Shown: positions 10,282-19,679, numbered from the stretch's first letter. The stretch: DNA of 64,000 nt from Paenibacillus cookii (GCF_018333375.1 NZ_BORW01000004.1:1-64000), one strand, 5' to 3'. Numbers and translations are program-made. Notes: generated from the letters alone by a model not told the origin.

Positions 10282-10938
10282 ATGGAAAATCATATATTGG
10301 TCGTATTTCCCCATCCGGACGATGAATCCTTCGGAACTTCCGGAACGCTGGCCAAACGCATCCATGAAGGCGCAACCGTGACGTATGCGTGCTTGACGCT
10401 GGGCGAAATGGCGAGAAACATGGGCAAACCGCTCGTGGCCAACCGCGTCACGCTGCCGGAGCACCGTCGGAAGGAGCTTGAGGCATCCTGCCGCTCGATC
10501 GGCATTCAGGATTTGCGCCTGATGGGGCTTCATGATAAAACGATCGAATTCGAAGACCGGGACATGCTGGACGGCATGCTGCGCAAGCTGATCGATGAAG
10601 TGAAGCCGTCCCTTATCATTACGTTTTACCCGGGATTCAGCGTCCATCCGGACCATGATGCCACCGGGGAAGCGGTGATCCGGACGGTTGCGGCCATGCC
10701 GAAGGAACAGCGTCCCGTCGTGAACTGCGTCGCGTTTGCGAAAGGCTGCGAGCAGATCATCGGCAAACCTGACGTCGCGGTCGACGTCAGGGATTTCCTG
10801 CCGAACAAATTCGGTTCCATCCGTGCGCACGCCTCCCAGTTCCGCTGGAATGAAATGCTGGGCACGTTTACCGAAGAGGATGAACAGATCAAAAACCGGT
10901 TTAGTACGGAAAGGTTCTGGACTTATCGTTTCGAATAG
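10282..10938 (+). CDS. bshB2: Bacillithiol biosynthesis deacetylase BshB2
   Basis: A zinc-dependent PIG-L/LmbE-family N-acetylglucosaminyl-malate deacetylase, second step of bacillithiol synthesis in the cytosol. The zinc and catalytic motif HPDDE is at residues 11-15 and the third ligand is in HPDH near residue 122. At 218 residues it matches YojG/BshB2. GAAAGGGTGA precedes ATG 10282. Linkage to yojF strongly supports BshB2 rather than another PIG-L enzyme; a second, variant PIG-L protein is encoded at 31453. Confidence 0.9.
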   Translation: MENHILVVFPHPDDESFGTSGTLAKRIHEGATVTYACLTLGEMARNMGKPLVANRVTLPEHRRKELEASCRSIGIQDLRLMGLHDKTIEFEDRDMLDGMLRKLIDEVKPSLIITFYPGFSVHPDHDATGEAVIRTVAAMPKEQRPVVNCVAFAKGCEQIIGKPDVAVDVRDFLPNKFGSIRAHASQFRWNEMLGTFTEEDEQIKNRFSTERFWTYRFE

Positions 10939-10954
10939 GATAACATTTCCATAA

Positions 10955-10972
10955 GCACGGACTCATCCGTGC
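10955..10972 (+). other. Stem-loop between bshB2 and the methyltransferase gene
   Basis: A perfect 7-bp stem GCACGGA/TCCGTGC with a CTCA loop and no T run. It may stabilise an mRNA end or weakly attenuate. Confidence 0.5.
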
Positions 10973-11006
10973 GGATGACATATTCGGAAAGGTGAGTTGA
11001 GACGAG

Positions 11007-11762
11007 ATGAGCAGAGCAGAGGAAAGCAGAGGGTTTAGCGCAAAGAGCGGACGAGAGGAAGAACCGGCGGAAAACATGCTGGAGCGGATCGTCTTTATCG
11101 GCAGGACATACGGGGAATATATGCGTATGTTCGGCCTCGAGGAGCATCATATCCAAGGCAAAAGAATCCTGGACTGTCCGGCCGGCGCCTGCTCGTTTAC
11201 GGCCAAGGCGGGCGAGCTTGGCTGCGAGGTGACGGCGGCGGATATCGCATATGGCCATGAGGCGGGCCGGTTGCTTGAAAAGGGCCTCCGGGATATCGAT
11301 CATGCCATGGAACATGTGGCAACGGAACGGGAGCGGTACATTTGGACTGAATTCCGCGATGTCGAAGCGTTGCGCGCCGAACGCCTTCAAGCGCTGCGGT
11401 CCTGCACGGAGGATATGGAAAGGCGTCCGGAAAGGTACGTGCCCGTGACGCTGCCGTCGCTGCCCTTCCGGGACCAGCAATTCGACTTGACCTTGTCGGC
11501 CCATTTTTTGTTTACATATGCCGACAGGCTGGACGCGGAGTTCCATCGCGCCGCCTTGCGGGAGCTGCTTCGGGTCACCGGCAAAGAGTTAAGGATTTTC
11601 CCGTTGGTTGACCAAAGCGGCCGCAGGCCGGATGAAGTGGAGCGATTGATCGCGTTTGCCCGAAGCGAGGGATGGGACGCGGAAACGAAAGCCGTACCGT
11701 ACCATTTTCAGCGGAATGCCGATCACGTGCTTATTTTGCGTGCAGGGAATAACGGATCATGA
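11007..11762 (+). CDS. SAM-dependent methyltransferase-like protein, substrate unknown
   Basis: A 251-residue class I methyltransferase fold candidate. Motif I reads LDCPAGACSFTAKAGELG (residues ~50-68), a variant of the usual glycine-rich loop with Pro-Ala-Gly-Ala, followed by the acidic end of strand 2 in VTAADIAYG. A LPFRDQQFDLTLSAHFLFTY segment matches motif IV/post-I. The first ~30 residues are charged and probably disordered. ATG 11007 follows GGTGAG. The gene stands alone between bshB2 and the HAD gene. I do not recognise a specific target molecule. Confidence 0.65.
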   Translation: MSRAEESRGFSAKSGREEEPAENMLERIVFIGRTYGEYMRMFGLEEHHIQGKRILDCPAGACSFTAKAGELGCEVTAADIAYGHEAGRLLEKGLRDIDHAMEHVATERERYIWTEFRDVEALRAERLQALRSCTEDMERRPERYVPVTLPSLPFRDQQFDLTLSAHFLFTYADRLDAEFHRAALRELLRVTGKELRIFPLVDQSGRRPDEVERLIAFARSEGWDAETKAVPYHFQRNADHVLILRAGNNGS

Positions 11763-11800
11763 TCACGGATACCCTGGCCGCTAACGCCCTTTCCGGCGCC

Positions 11801-11832
11801 ATAAAGGACAGCAGCATGCTGCTGTCCTTTAT
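11801..11832 (+). terminator. Perfect 32-bp palindrome between two genes, likely terminator
   Basis: Bases 11801-11816 are the exact reverse complement of 11817-11832 (ATAAAGGACAGCAGCA on the left arm). As RNA it folds into a long stem with a 4-base loop and a U-containing descending arm. It separates the methyltransferase stop (11762) from the HAD start. Confidence 0.65.
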
Positions 11833-11944
11833 GTTTAATCCGGATCCGGTGAAGGCGGGGACTCGATCGGGTCTGCCGCCCAACGAACAGGAACGTACAA
11901 AGGAAAACCGGCGAGTACCGACCGGAAGATCATGGAGGATCAAC

Positions 11945-12601
11945 ATGGAACACGCATTTATTTTTGATATGGACGGGGTCATCATCGACAGCGAGCCGAT
12001 TCATTTTGACGTCGATATCCGAACGCTCAGCCATTTCGGCGTGGAAACGAACGAGCAGGAGCTGGAACGGTTCGTCGGGATGACGAACCCGGAAATGCTG
12101 GGCATTTTTAAACAGGAACGAAATTTGCCCCATACGGTGGAGGAAATGATCGAATACCAATTGAACCTGAAAATGAACATTCTGAAGAATCTGGAGATCG
12201 AGCCGATCGCGGGGGTGGTGGCCCTGATGGAGCAGCTTCGCGGAATGAACATTCCCATGGCGGTTGCCTCCTCATCCCCGAGAGTATTCATTGAAGGCGT
12301 CTTGGGGAAATTCGGTCTAAGCCGCTTTTTCAAGACGGTGGTCAGCGGCGAAGAGGTTCCGAAAGGAAAACCCGCGCCCGATATTTACCTCGAAACGGCC
12401 AAGCAGCTCGGCGTGCAGCCGCAGCATTGCGTCGTGCTCGAAGATTCAAGAAACGGCATGCTTGCCGCCAAAACGGCCGGCATGAGATGCATCGGATACC
12501 TTAATCCGAACTCGGGAAACCAAGATTTGGCCGAAGCGGATCTTCAAGTACGTTCCTATGACGAGATCCCGGTACGGGAACTGTTCGGGAACGATCTATA
12601 G
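11945..12601 (+). CDS. HAD-superfamily phosphatase, beta-phosphoglucomutase-like
   Basis: A cytosolic haloacid-dehalogenase hydrolase of subfamily IA. Motif I DMDGVIIDSEP (nucleophile Asp near residue 8), motif II Ser in VASSSPR, motif III Lys in VPKGKPAPDIY, and motif IV LEDSRNGMLAA are all present. The cap is helical. At 219 residues it fits beta-phosphoglucomutase or small-molecule phosphatase relatives, which the motifs alone do not separate. GGAGG at 11934-11938 fixes ATG 11945. The frame is open further upstream to 11759, but that would read through the palindrome at 11801-11832. Confidence 0.82.
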   Translation: MEHAFIFDMDGVIIDSEPIHFDVDIRTLSHFGVETNEQELERFVGMTNPEMLGIFKQERNLPHTVEEMIEYQLNLKMNILKNLEIEPIAGVVALMEQLRGMNIPMAVASSSPRVFIEGVLGKFGLSRFFKTVVSGEEVPKGKPAPDIYLETAKQLGVQPQHCVVLEDSRNGMLAAKTAGMRCIGYLNPNSGNQDLAEADLQVRSYDEIPVRELFGNDL

Positions 12602-12610
12602 CAAACCAAA

Positions 12611-12641
12611 GCAAAGGAGCGGGGATCCCCCGCTCCTTTGC
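12611..12641 (+). terminator. Strong stem-loop after the HAD gene
   Basis: A 14-bp stem (12611-12624 with 12628-12641; GCAAAGGAGCGGGG on the left arm) around a 3-base loop, 9 bases after the HAD stop. No T run follows, so it is a terminator only by position and strength. Confidence 0.55.
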
Positions 12642-12647
12642 AGCATG

Positions 12648-12679
12648 AAAAAAGCACATCAACCGAATCGTTGACGTGC
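12648..12679 (-). terminator. Rho-independent terminator for the minus-strand pseudouridine synthase gene
   Basis: Read on the minus strand, GCACGTCAAC pairs with GTTGATGTGC (one mismatch) around a 6-base loop and is followed by six T. It lies about 75 bases beyond the stop of the minus-strand gene. Confidence 0.7.
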
Positions 12680-12751
12680 CGAATTAATCTATTTTTGAGT
12701 AAAGAATCCAGTCGCCGGTTCCAATGACCCGGCACGACTGCCTTACATCGT

Positions 12752-13474
12752 TTAGAGATCGTCCCGCAGACGCTCCAACACCGTGTCGGACCACAAATTC
12801 CAAGGATGCTCCGCAGGGGGCAGGGAGGTCAGGACCACGTCCTCTTTGGTCACCGGATGCGGAAAACCGACCAAGACCGACCAAAGCGCGATTTGCTGCC
12901 CGGGTTTGTTGACGCGGCTTCCGTACTTTTGGTCGCCGTACAACGGGCAGCCTGCCTGATTCATCTGGACGCGAATCTGATGCGATCTTCCGGTATGCAG
13001 TTCGACCCGGACGAGGCTGAAGGAGCCGTCGGTGCCGAGCACCTCGTAATCGAGGACAGCCTCCTTGGCCCCCGGGGTTCCGGCCTTGACCACGGAGACG
13101 GTATTGGTCTTCGGATCCTTCAACAGCATATCCCTGAGCGTGCCCCGGGGAGCGGGAAGCCGTCCGTGAACGACGGCCGCGTAAATTTTGCGGAAGCTGC
13201 GGCTGCGGACGGCTTCGGACAGACGCGAAGCGGCTTTCGACGTTTTGGCGAAAATCATCGCGCCGCCTACCGGCCGGTCCAGCCTGTGCACGAGCCCCAA
13301 ATAGACGTTACCGGGTTTGTTGTAACGCTCCTTAATATCTTCTTTCAGCAGCGTAAGCAGGTCGGGATCGCCGGAGACGTCGGCCTGGGTCGGAATGTTG
13401 ACCGGCTTGACGATGCCGAGCAGGTGATTGTCCTCGTATAATACCGGTATTTGCGATGCAAGTTCTTGGCTCAT
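12752..13474 (-). CDS. RluA-family RNA pseudouridine synthase
   Basis: Isomerises specific uridines in RNA. The catalytic motif HRLDRPVGG (Asp nucleophile near residue 66) and the later HTGRSHQIRVQM and LYGDQKYG blocks define the RluA family. There is no N-terminal S4 domain; at 240 residues it belongs to the short RluA-like group, whose RNA target cannot be predicted. It begins 8 bases after the stop of the upstream minus-strand methyltransferase, so the two are probably cotranscribed. Confidence 0.88.
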   Translation of the reverse strand: MSQELASQIPVLYEDNHLLGIVKPVNIPTQADVSGDPDLLTLLKEDIKERYNKPGNVYLGLVHRLDRPVGGAMIFAKTSKAASRLSEAVRSRSFRKIYAAVVHGRLPAPRGTLRDMLLKDPKTNTVSVVKAGTPGAKEAVLDYEVLGTDGSFSLVRVELHTGRSHQIRVQMNQAGCPLYGDQKYGSRVNKPGQQIALWSVLVGFPHPVTKEDVVLTSLPPAEHPWNLWSDTVLERLRDDL

Positions 13475-13481
13475 AACCGGG

Positions 13482-14345
13482 TCACGACTCCCAGCGGCCG
13501 AGGATGCCGCACGGCAAATGAAGCCCGGACGCCGTGATCGGAAGCCCCAGCTCCCCGCAGGAGATGGTTCCGCCGAAACGTCGGCCTGCGGTCATGCTTA
13601 AAACGTTGTGAAGCACGGTCGGCGAAATGCCGGTCGTATAGGAATTGATAAGCATGAACAGCGGATTGTCGGACATGATGCCCATGCAGCTTTCCACGAA
13701 CGGATACAGGCTCTGCTCCAGTTTCCACATTTCCCCGCCGGGTCCGCGACCATAAGACGGAGGGTCCATGATGATCCCGTCGTAACGGTTTCCTCTGCGG
13801 TGTTCGCGCTGCACGAACTTGAACACGTCGTCGGTGATGAAACGGACCGGGCGATCGCCGATGCCCGACAGCTGAAGGTTTTCTTTCGCCCACTGCACCA
13901 TGCCTTTCGCCGCGTCGACGTGGACGACTTCCGCTCCGGCATAAGCTGCCGCAACCGTAGCGCCTCCGGTGTAGGCGAACAAATTCAGCACTTTGATCGG
14001 CCGTTTGGCCGCCGCAATCTTGTCCATCATCCAGCGCCAGTTGGCCGCTTGTTCCGGGAACAGGCCCGTATGTTTGAAATTGGTCGGGCGGATATAAAAT
14101 TTTAATTGGTCGTAAGAGATCGTCCAGCGGTCCGGAAGTTTCTTTTTCATGTCCCAGTGTCCGCCGCCGGAAGAGCTCCGATGATAATGGCCGTGAACCT
14201 CGCGCCACTTCACGCTTTCGTTTTGGATAGGCCATATGATTTGCGGGTCCGGTCTGCGGAGGATGACGTCCCCCCAGCGTTCCAGCTTTTCGCCGGATCC
14301 CGTATCCATCAATTCGTAATCTTGCCAATCACGGGCTACATACAT
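13482..14345 (-). CDS. Class I SAM-dependent methyltransferase (RlmI/COG1092-like)
   Basis: A predicted nucleic-acid methyltransferase. Motif I NLFAYTGGATVAAA and the catalytic-type motif MDPPSYGRGPGGEMWK are typical of the RlmI/RlmK-like family that methylates rRNA. There is no PUA domain. I start at the minus-strand ATG at 14345, with AAGGATGG 8 bases upstream; the frame is open to 14378, but the earlier ATGs lack spacing to that site. It is paired with a pseudouridine synthase, which supports a role in RNA modification. Confidence 0.82.
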   Translation of the reverse strand: MYVARDWQDYELMDTGSGEKLERWGDVILRRPDPQIIWPIQNESVKWREVHGHYHRSSSGGGHWDMKKKLPDRWTISYDQLKFYIRPTNFKHTGLFPEQAANWRWMMDKIAAAKRPIKVLNLFAYTGGATVAAAYAGAEVVHVDAAKGMVQWAKENLQLSGIGDRPVRFITDDVFKFVQREHRRGNRYDGIIMDPPSYGRGPGGEMWKLEQSLYPFVESCMGIMSDNPLFMLINSYTTGISPTVLHNVLSMTAGRRFGGTISCGELGLPITASGLHLPCGILGRWES

Positions 14346-14546
14346 TTTGCGATCCATCCTTCTAGGCATTTTTTTCATGAATTAACATAACCATAACCTC
14401 TATTGTACAACATTTTACGGTAACAATGCACTTGGTTCTGCTTCGTTTGACGGCATTTTGGCTTCCTATTAGGTTGCTGCCGCTTCCTGACGGAGGCCCT
14501 TTTGAATAGAATGGGATCATCCATTTTTTCAAAGGAGGCTGCGCCT

Positions 14547-16009
14547 GTGCCGGCAAAAAACGGAAAGCAGTTTATCGAGCGTATCGATCAGGCCAACCCC
14601 CGGGTTTGGATACGCGGAGAACGAGTGGACGGGAAGGCTTTCGGATCATGCTGCTTTTCGGGGGCTGATGACTACGCAGGCGGAGCTGTACGATTTGCAG
14701 CATCATCCCGATTATAGGGAGCGCATGACCTATTGCTCCCCGTCCACGGGAGACGCCGTCGGATTGTCGTTTAAGCAGCCCGTAACGAAGGATGATTTGG
14801 CGAAACGCAGGGAGATGATGACGTTATGGGGAGAGCGGCATCATGGACTGCTGGGAAGATCGCCGGATTACATGAATACCGGGCTGATGATTTTATGCGG
14901 CCGCCGAACTGCTTGGCGAAAAGAAACCCGAATTTGCGGATCGTATGCGGGCATATTACGTCTATTGCCGGGAGCATGACATCTCCCTTTCCCATGCATT
15001 CGTGCAGCCCCATGCCAGCCGTTTCGACGAATTGCTTGAGGACGGCAGCATATCCAGCTGCGCGGCGCGGATCGTTGAACGGAACCAGGAAGGCATCGTC
15101 GTAAGCGGCGCTTTTTTGCTGGCGACCCAAGGCGTGACGACGGACGAAATTTTGGTATACCCTCCGGCCTCGCCGTATATGCCCGAAGAGGACAGTTCAA
15201 GAACGTTTGCCTTTGCCGTTCCGAACAATCTTCCGGGCATGCGCTGGATATGCAGGGAAAGCCTGGCGCAAGGCGCTTCGGCATACGACTACCCGCTCAG
15301 CTCCCGTTTTGACGAGATGGATACGCTGGTTCTGTTCGAAGACGTTCTTGTGCCGTGGGAGCGCGTGTTTATGCTGGGGGACGAGCGGCTGTCCATGCGT
15401 TTTTTTCAGGAAAGCGGTTTTCATGTCCACTGCGGCCATCAGGTGTTGTGCAGGTATGTCGCCAAAACGGAATTTGCGCTGGGCATTCTTTTTTATATGG
15501 CCGAGACGCTGGATCGGGCTTCTTATCCGTCCACCATCGATAAAATCACGGAAGTCATCGCGTCTTTCGAGACGCTGAAATCCCTGCTCGTTGCCTCGGA
15601 AGCGGGAGCGGCTCCCGACCGTTTCGGAAGCATGCTCCCGGATCGGCGGCCGATTTGGACGGCAAACGTGCTGTTTCCCAAGATGTATCCGCGCATGATC
15701 GAACTGATTCAGCTGCTTGGGGGAAGCAGCGTCATCATGATTCCGTCCGAGCGCGATTTTGCGTCCGAATCCAGCGAAGCGATGGAACGTTACCTCCGGG
15801 GCGCAGGCATCGACGCATGTTCGAAAACGGCGCTGTTCCGCCTGGCGTGGGACCTCAGCTCGAGCGGGTTCGGCGGGCGGCAGACGTTGTACGAACGGTT
15901 CTTTTTCGGCGACCAATCGGTCGTTGCTGGCAGGCTGTACCATGCGTTTACGGACAAAGAGGCCTGCATCGGGAAAGTGAAGGCATTTTTGCGTTCAAAA
16001 GACGAATAA
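14547..16009 (+). pseudogene. hpaB: 4-hydroxyphenylacetate 3-hydroxylase oxygenase (HpaB-like), broken by two +1 shifts
   Basis: The three pieces together encode a full-length (~486-residue) FADH2-dependent aromatic hydroxylase. Piece 1 is GTG 14547 (AAAGGAGG upstream) to about 14640, piece 2 to about 14892, piece 3 to 16009. Removing one base near 14639-14642 joins VDGKA to SDHAAFRGL. Removing one T of the run at 14891-14894 joins GLMI to YAAAELLGEKKPEFADRMR. Family blocks MTYCSPSTGDAVGLSF, GRSPDYMNTG and FCGHQ-like CGHQVLCRY are kept. No flavin reductase (HpaC) is nearby. Both shifts sit in T runs, so sequencing error is possible; otherwise it is a young pseudogene. Confidence 0.8.
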
Positions 16010-16116
16010 GCTGCAGGCGGCGCGAATAAGTATGTATGGGGAAACGTAACCAGGCATTCATGGGAGCAAGGAAACTGCCCGACAGAGCCATCCTGATTGC
16101 AGGGAGGCGGACGGTT

Positions 16117-16203
16117 ATGACCATCGACCAGCTGATCGCGCTGCTGACGCTTGTCGTCATGATTATCACACTTGCCGTAAACCATGAAAAACCGAAGCAG
16201 TAG
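16117..16203 (+). CDS. 28-residue holin-like membrane micro-protein (possible type I toxin)
   Basis: The product is a single hydrophobic helix (about residues 5-21) with a polar start MTIDQL and a basic tail ending NHEKPKQ. It resembles the 'putative holin-like toxin' (Hol_Tox) family common in Firmicutes. GGGAGG at 16102-16107 lies 9 bases before ATG 16117, and a strong terminator follows 10 bases after the stop, so it looks like a self-contained short transcript. Known relatives are type I toxins silenced by antisense RNA. A possible antisense -10 (GATAAT with TG extension) lies at 16162-16167 on the minus strand. Function is inferred. Confidence 0.6.
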   Translation: MTIDQLIALLTLVVMIITLAVNHEKPKQ

Positions 16204-16213
16204 AAGCAGCAGG

Positions 16214-16245
16214 GAAAGGGAGCCGGGACCGGCTCTCTTTTTTTT
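16214..16245 (+). terminator. Rho-independent terminator after the micro-protein
   Basis: A GAGCCGG/CCGGCTC stem (16220-16226 with 16229-16235), extended by AAAG/CTTT-type pairs, runs into eight T. Confidence 0.85.
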
Positions 16246-16374
16246 GTTCCCTCCCAAAAAAAGAAAACATAAACCCATCCCGTACACATACATATTTTAA
16301 AAAATGCTTCGCCAGATTCTGATCATGTCGTCAACATCTTAGCAAGTGCTGCGAACCGGAAGGAGGAAACCGGC

Positions 16375-17325
16375 TTGTCATTGAACGCAAACGTGAAAAC
16401 GGATACACCCCTGGAACCCAAGGTCAAGCGGAAAAGGCGATTCACCCGGAACGACTGGATGGGTTACCTGTTCAGCGCACCCCTGATCATCGGCGTGCTC
16501 GCTTTTGCGATTTATCCGATGATCGCTGCGCTGATCATGAGCTTCCATCAAACCTCGGGACTATCGATCGGCGGAACATGGGTCGGACTAAACAACTACG
16601 ATTACGTGCTGTCGGATTCGCTATTTTGGCAAGCGTTTACAAATACGCTTTTTATCGGCATTTGGTCGGTACTTCTCGGCATCGCCCTGTCCTTTATTTT
16701 GGCGAGCCTGATCAACAACCTGAAATGGCATATGGGCAAAAACTTTTTCAAGGCCGTATTTTTTCTGCCGAACGTCGTGTCCGGGGTGGCGACGACGCTG
16801 CTGTTTTCGTTTCTGTTTTACCCTTCCAAGGAAGGGCTGCTGAACTTCGTCATCGGTTTGTTCGGCATCGACCCCGTCGGCTGGTTCACGAATCCGCAGG
16901 TGTCCCGGTACAGCATCGTTCTGATGAGCTTATGGGGGGCGCTCGGTTACAATACGATCATTTTTTTGGCGGGGCTGCAAAGCGTTCCGCGGGATCTGTA
17001 CGAAGCGGCCGAGGTCGACGGCGCGGGTACCTACCGCAAATGGCTGTATGTGACGATCCCGTATTTAAGGCCGATATTCGTGTTCATGCTCATCATGGGC
17101 ACGATCGGCGGCATGAAACGGTTTACGGACGTGTGGCTGATCGGCGGCACGGCGGGCAATCCGGGCGGCAGCCTGATGACGGTGGTGCTGTATATTTACC
17201 GAAACGCCTTTCTCTCCTCGCAGATGGGTACGGCGACCGCAGCCTCGTATTTGCTCTTTATCATGATTTTCGTGCTGACGGCGATCATGATGCTGCTGAA
17301 CCGGCGGAAGGACAGCTTCGACTGA
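16375..17325 (+). CDS. Carbohydrate ABC transporter permease (MalF/UgpA type)
   Basis: First membrane subunit of a CUT1-class sugar importer. It has six TM segments after a basic N-terminus. The EAA loop reads YEAAEVDGAGTYRKWLYVTIPYL with the conserved Gly, contacting an ATPase that is not encoded here. TTG 16375 has AGGAGG 8 bases upstream. It heads an operon of permease, permease, binding protein, isomerase, dehydrogenase. Missing the ATPase is normal for CUT1 systems in Firmicutes, which share MsmK-like ATPases. Confidence 0.88.
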   Translation: MSLNANVKTDTPLEPKVKRKRRFTRNDWMGYLFSAPLIIGVLAFAIYPMIAALIMSFHQTSGLSIGGTWVGLNNYDYVLSDSLFWQAFTNTLFIGIWSVLLGIALSFILASLINNLKWHMGKNFFKAVFFLPNVVSGVATTLLFSFLFYPSKEGLLNFVIGLFGIDPVGWFTNPQVSRYSIVLMSLWGALGYNTIIFLAGLQSVPRDLYEAAEVDGAGTYRKWLYVTIPYLRPIFVFMLIMGTIGGMKRFTDVWLIGGTAGNPGGSLMTVVLYIYRNAFLSSQMGTATAASYLLFIMIFVLTAIMMLLNRRKDSFD

Positions 17326-17377
17326 TCGGGGGAGTTGCAGCTTCAACCCGTCCCATTCTGAGTTAGGAGGTCAATCG

Positions 17378-18244
17378 ATGAACACCGTGGATGCCAATTT
17401 CAAGCACCGGCGAAAAAAGATTTCCCTGAACCAATGGATATTGACGATCGTGCTTTCGCTCGGATCCTTCGTCATGATCGTGCCGTTTCTGTGGATGCTC
17501 GTCACAAGCTTCGACTGGGCTGCCCGTCTTCATATCAACTTCCCGCCGAGGCTGTGGCCGGAGGAACCCTCCATCAAAACCTACGAGGCGGCGTTTACCA
17601 GCATCAAGATGTTCCGATACATTTCGAATTCGATTCTGGTGAGCGTCGGCGTCATCATCGTCAGCGCCTTGTCGGCGCTGCTCTCGGGGTACGCGTTATC
17701 CAAGCTGCGTTTCAAGGGGGCGAACATCGTGCTGCTGCTTGCCTTGAGCACGATGATGATCCCTTTTGAAATGACGATGATCCCGCAATATTTGCTGTTC
17801 AGCAAGCTCGGGCTTGTCGACAATTATTTGGCGTTTTATCTGCCCGCCCTGAACTATGCGTTCGGGACGTTTTTGGCCAAAGCTTTTTTCGATCAGCTGC
17901 CGACGACGCTCCGGGAGGCCGCCATTTTGGACGGGGCGAAGGAAGTGTCCGTCTTCGGCAGGGTGTATCTTCCGCTGTGCACGCCGATCATCGCCACCAT
18001 GGTCATTTTGCTCTTTTTGGGCGTATGGAACGATATGCTGTGGCCGCTTCTGATCCTGAAAAAAGCGACCAAATACACCATCCAAATCGGCCTCGCGATG
18101 TTCACCTACAACAACGGCATCGACAAACAGCCTTCCATCATTATGGCTGCCACGACTGTAAGCCTGATTCCGGTCGTCGTCGTATATATGTTTTTGCAGC
18201 GCTACATTATCGAAAGCATCGCTTTGTCGGGAATCAAACAGTAA
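17378..18244 (+). CDS. Carbohydrate ABC transporter permease (MalG/UgpE type)
   Basis: Second membrane subunit of the same importer, with six TM segments. The EAA motif is LREAAILDGAKEVSVFGRVYLPL near residue 180. It starts 53 bases after the first permease, with AGGAGG before ATG 17378. The C-terminus ends with the common SGIKQ-type tail of this family. Substrate is not evident; the downstream isomerase and Gfo/Idh genes suggest an unusual sugar, sugar acid or inositol. Confidence 0.88.
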   Translation: MNTVDANFKHRRKKISLNQWILTIVLSLGSFVMIVPFLWMLVTSFDWAARLHINFPPRLWPEEPSIKTYEAAFTSIKMFRYISNSILVSVGVIIVSALSALLSGYALSKLRFKGANIVLLLALSTMMIPFEMTMIPQYLLFSKLGLVDNYLAFYLPALNYAFGTFLAKAFFDQLPTTLREAAILDGAKEVSVFGRVYLPLCTPIIATMVILLFLGVWNDMLWPLLILKKATKYTIQIGLAMFTYNNGIDKQPSIIMAATTVSLIPVVVVYMFLQRYIIESIALSGIKQ

Positions 18245-18299
18245 GCAGCGTTTTGAAGTGCTTCCATTCCAGGTGTGATGAAAAAGGGGGAACGGATTC

Positions 18300-19679
18300 A
18301 TGAAAAAGCTTCTATTGCTTCTCATGTCCAGCCTGCTGACGCTTTCGCTTGCGGCATGTTCGGGCGGATCGGATACGGACGTCACGGGCGGCGTGGAAAT
18401 CAAGAAGGTGTCCGACATGAAAGGGAACGTCAGGGTGGCGTTGGCGGGATGGCAGCTGGACAACGGCATCAACGCGCAGACTGGAAACCCGACCATCGGG
18501 CTGAACGAGTATCTCGAGCAGACGTTCAACAAAATGTATCCGAACATCAAACTCGAGCTGTATCAAATTCCATGGGAAAACGTCAAAGCCAAACAATCCG
18601 CGATGCTGCTTTCCGGCGACGTGGATGTGCTGTACACCGGCGGAGCTTTTGCGTCCCAGTGGTACCAGGACGGATTGCTCCGGGACTTGGATGACCTGAT
18701 CAAGGAGGATACGAGCTTCGACCCGAATATTTACCTGGCCGGCATCATGAACAATTCCTACAGCACCAAGTCGCCCGACGGCTCGAAACAATTCGGCATT
18801 CCGGTGGCGCTCGGGCGCAGAATGACCATCTACGACAAAAAGCTTTTTGAAGACTGGGGAGTGGAACCGCTCTCCGCCAAAGCCGATCCGGCCGAAATTC
18901 TAGAAAAGGCCAAAAAAATGACCGGCAAAAACCCGAAAACCGGCGAAGATAATTACGGACTGTACTGGAGCGGCAACTCGCTCAACGGATCGACGTTCGT
19001 CGCGTTGACGCTGGCGTTTGGAGCCAAAGGCGCCGAAGGCACGTTGAAGGACGTCAAGAACATCAAGTGGCATTTGAACACGCCGGAAATGGTGAAGGTC
19101 ATGGAATGGCTGAAGGAAGCGGCAAAACTTCCGCCGGCCGGCTTCGTGAACGCCCAGGGCGCGGAGAACTTCGGGCTTGAACGCAACAATATCGCGATCG
19201 CGCTGGATTCGACGGGGGGCTCCACCATGAGCGAATATTTGAGCAACCAAAACAAAGAGCTTCTGGACCGGTTTGAGCCCGTCATGAACATGGGGCCGAA
19301 AGGCGAAGGCTGGGTAGCGGTCGATCCGTTCGTCATGGCGAAAAACGCCAAGGACGTCAAAGCCTCCTGGGAGGTGCTCAAGTTTCTGACGAGTCCGATG
19401 ACGCAGCGGTACATGTACGACAATTTTTCGCTGACGCCGACGCTGAAAAATGCGGACTTCGTATCTTCCGAAGACAAATACGTCAAAAAAGCGCTTGAAA
19501 TCGCCGAAGTGGGCCACTCGGAGTTGATGGACGAAGCCAATCCGTTCTACATGAGCGACATCGTGCCTGCGGTGAACGGATTCATCAGCAAGGCGGCGAC
19601 CGGGAACGCTCCGGATATCCAGACGTTCCTGGACGATTTGCAGCAGCGCGCAGAAAAATGGTCGGCGAACTTAAAGTGA
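18300..19679 (+). CDS. ABC transporter substrate-binding lipoprotein (sugar)
   Basis: Extracellular solute receptor of the importer. The signal peptide ends in a lipobox LAAC (Cys at residue 20), so it is lipid-anchored outside the membrane. The mature part is a type 1 extracellular solute-binding domain (family SBP_bac_1). AAAAGGGGGAA precedes ATG 18300. Length 459 residues is typical. A hairpin just after the gene probably sets its excess expression over the downstream enzymes. Confidence 0.87.
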   Translation: MKKLLLLLMSSLLTLSLAACSGGSDTDVTGGVEIKKVSDMKGNVRVALAGWQLDNGINAQTGNPTIGLNEYLEQTFNKMYPNIKLELYQIPWENVKAKQSAMLLSGDVDVLYTGGAFASQWYQDGLLRDLDDLIKEDTSFDPNIYLAGIMNNSYSTKSPDGSKQFGIPVALGRRMTIYDKKLFEDWGVEPLSAKADPAEILEKAKKMTGKNPKTGEDNYGLYWSGNSLNGSTFVALTLAFGAKGAEGTLKDVKNIKWHLNTPEMVKVMEWLKEAAKLPPAGFVNAQGAENFGLERNNIAIALDSTGGSTMSEYLSNQNKELLDRFEPVMNMGPKGEGWVAVDPFVMAKNAKDVKASWEVLKFLTSPMTQRYMYDNFSLTPTLKNADFVSSEDKYVKKALEIAEVGHSELMDEANPFYMSDIVPAVNGFISKAATGNAPDIQTFLDDLQQRAEKWSANLK

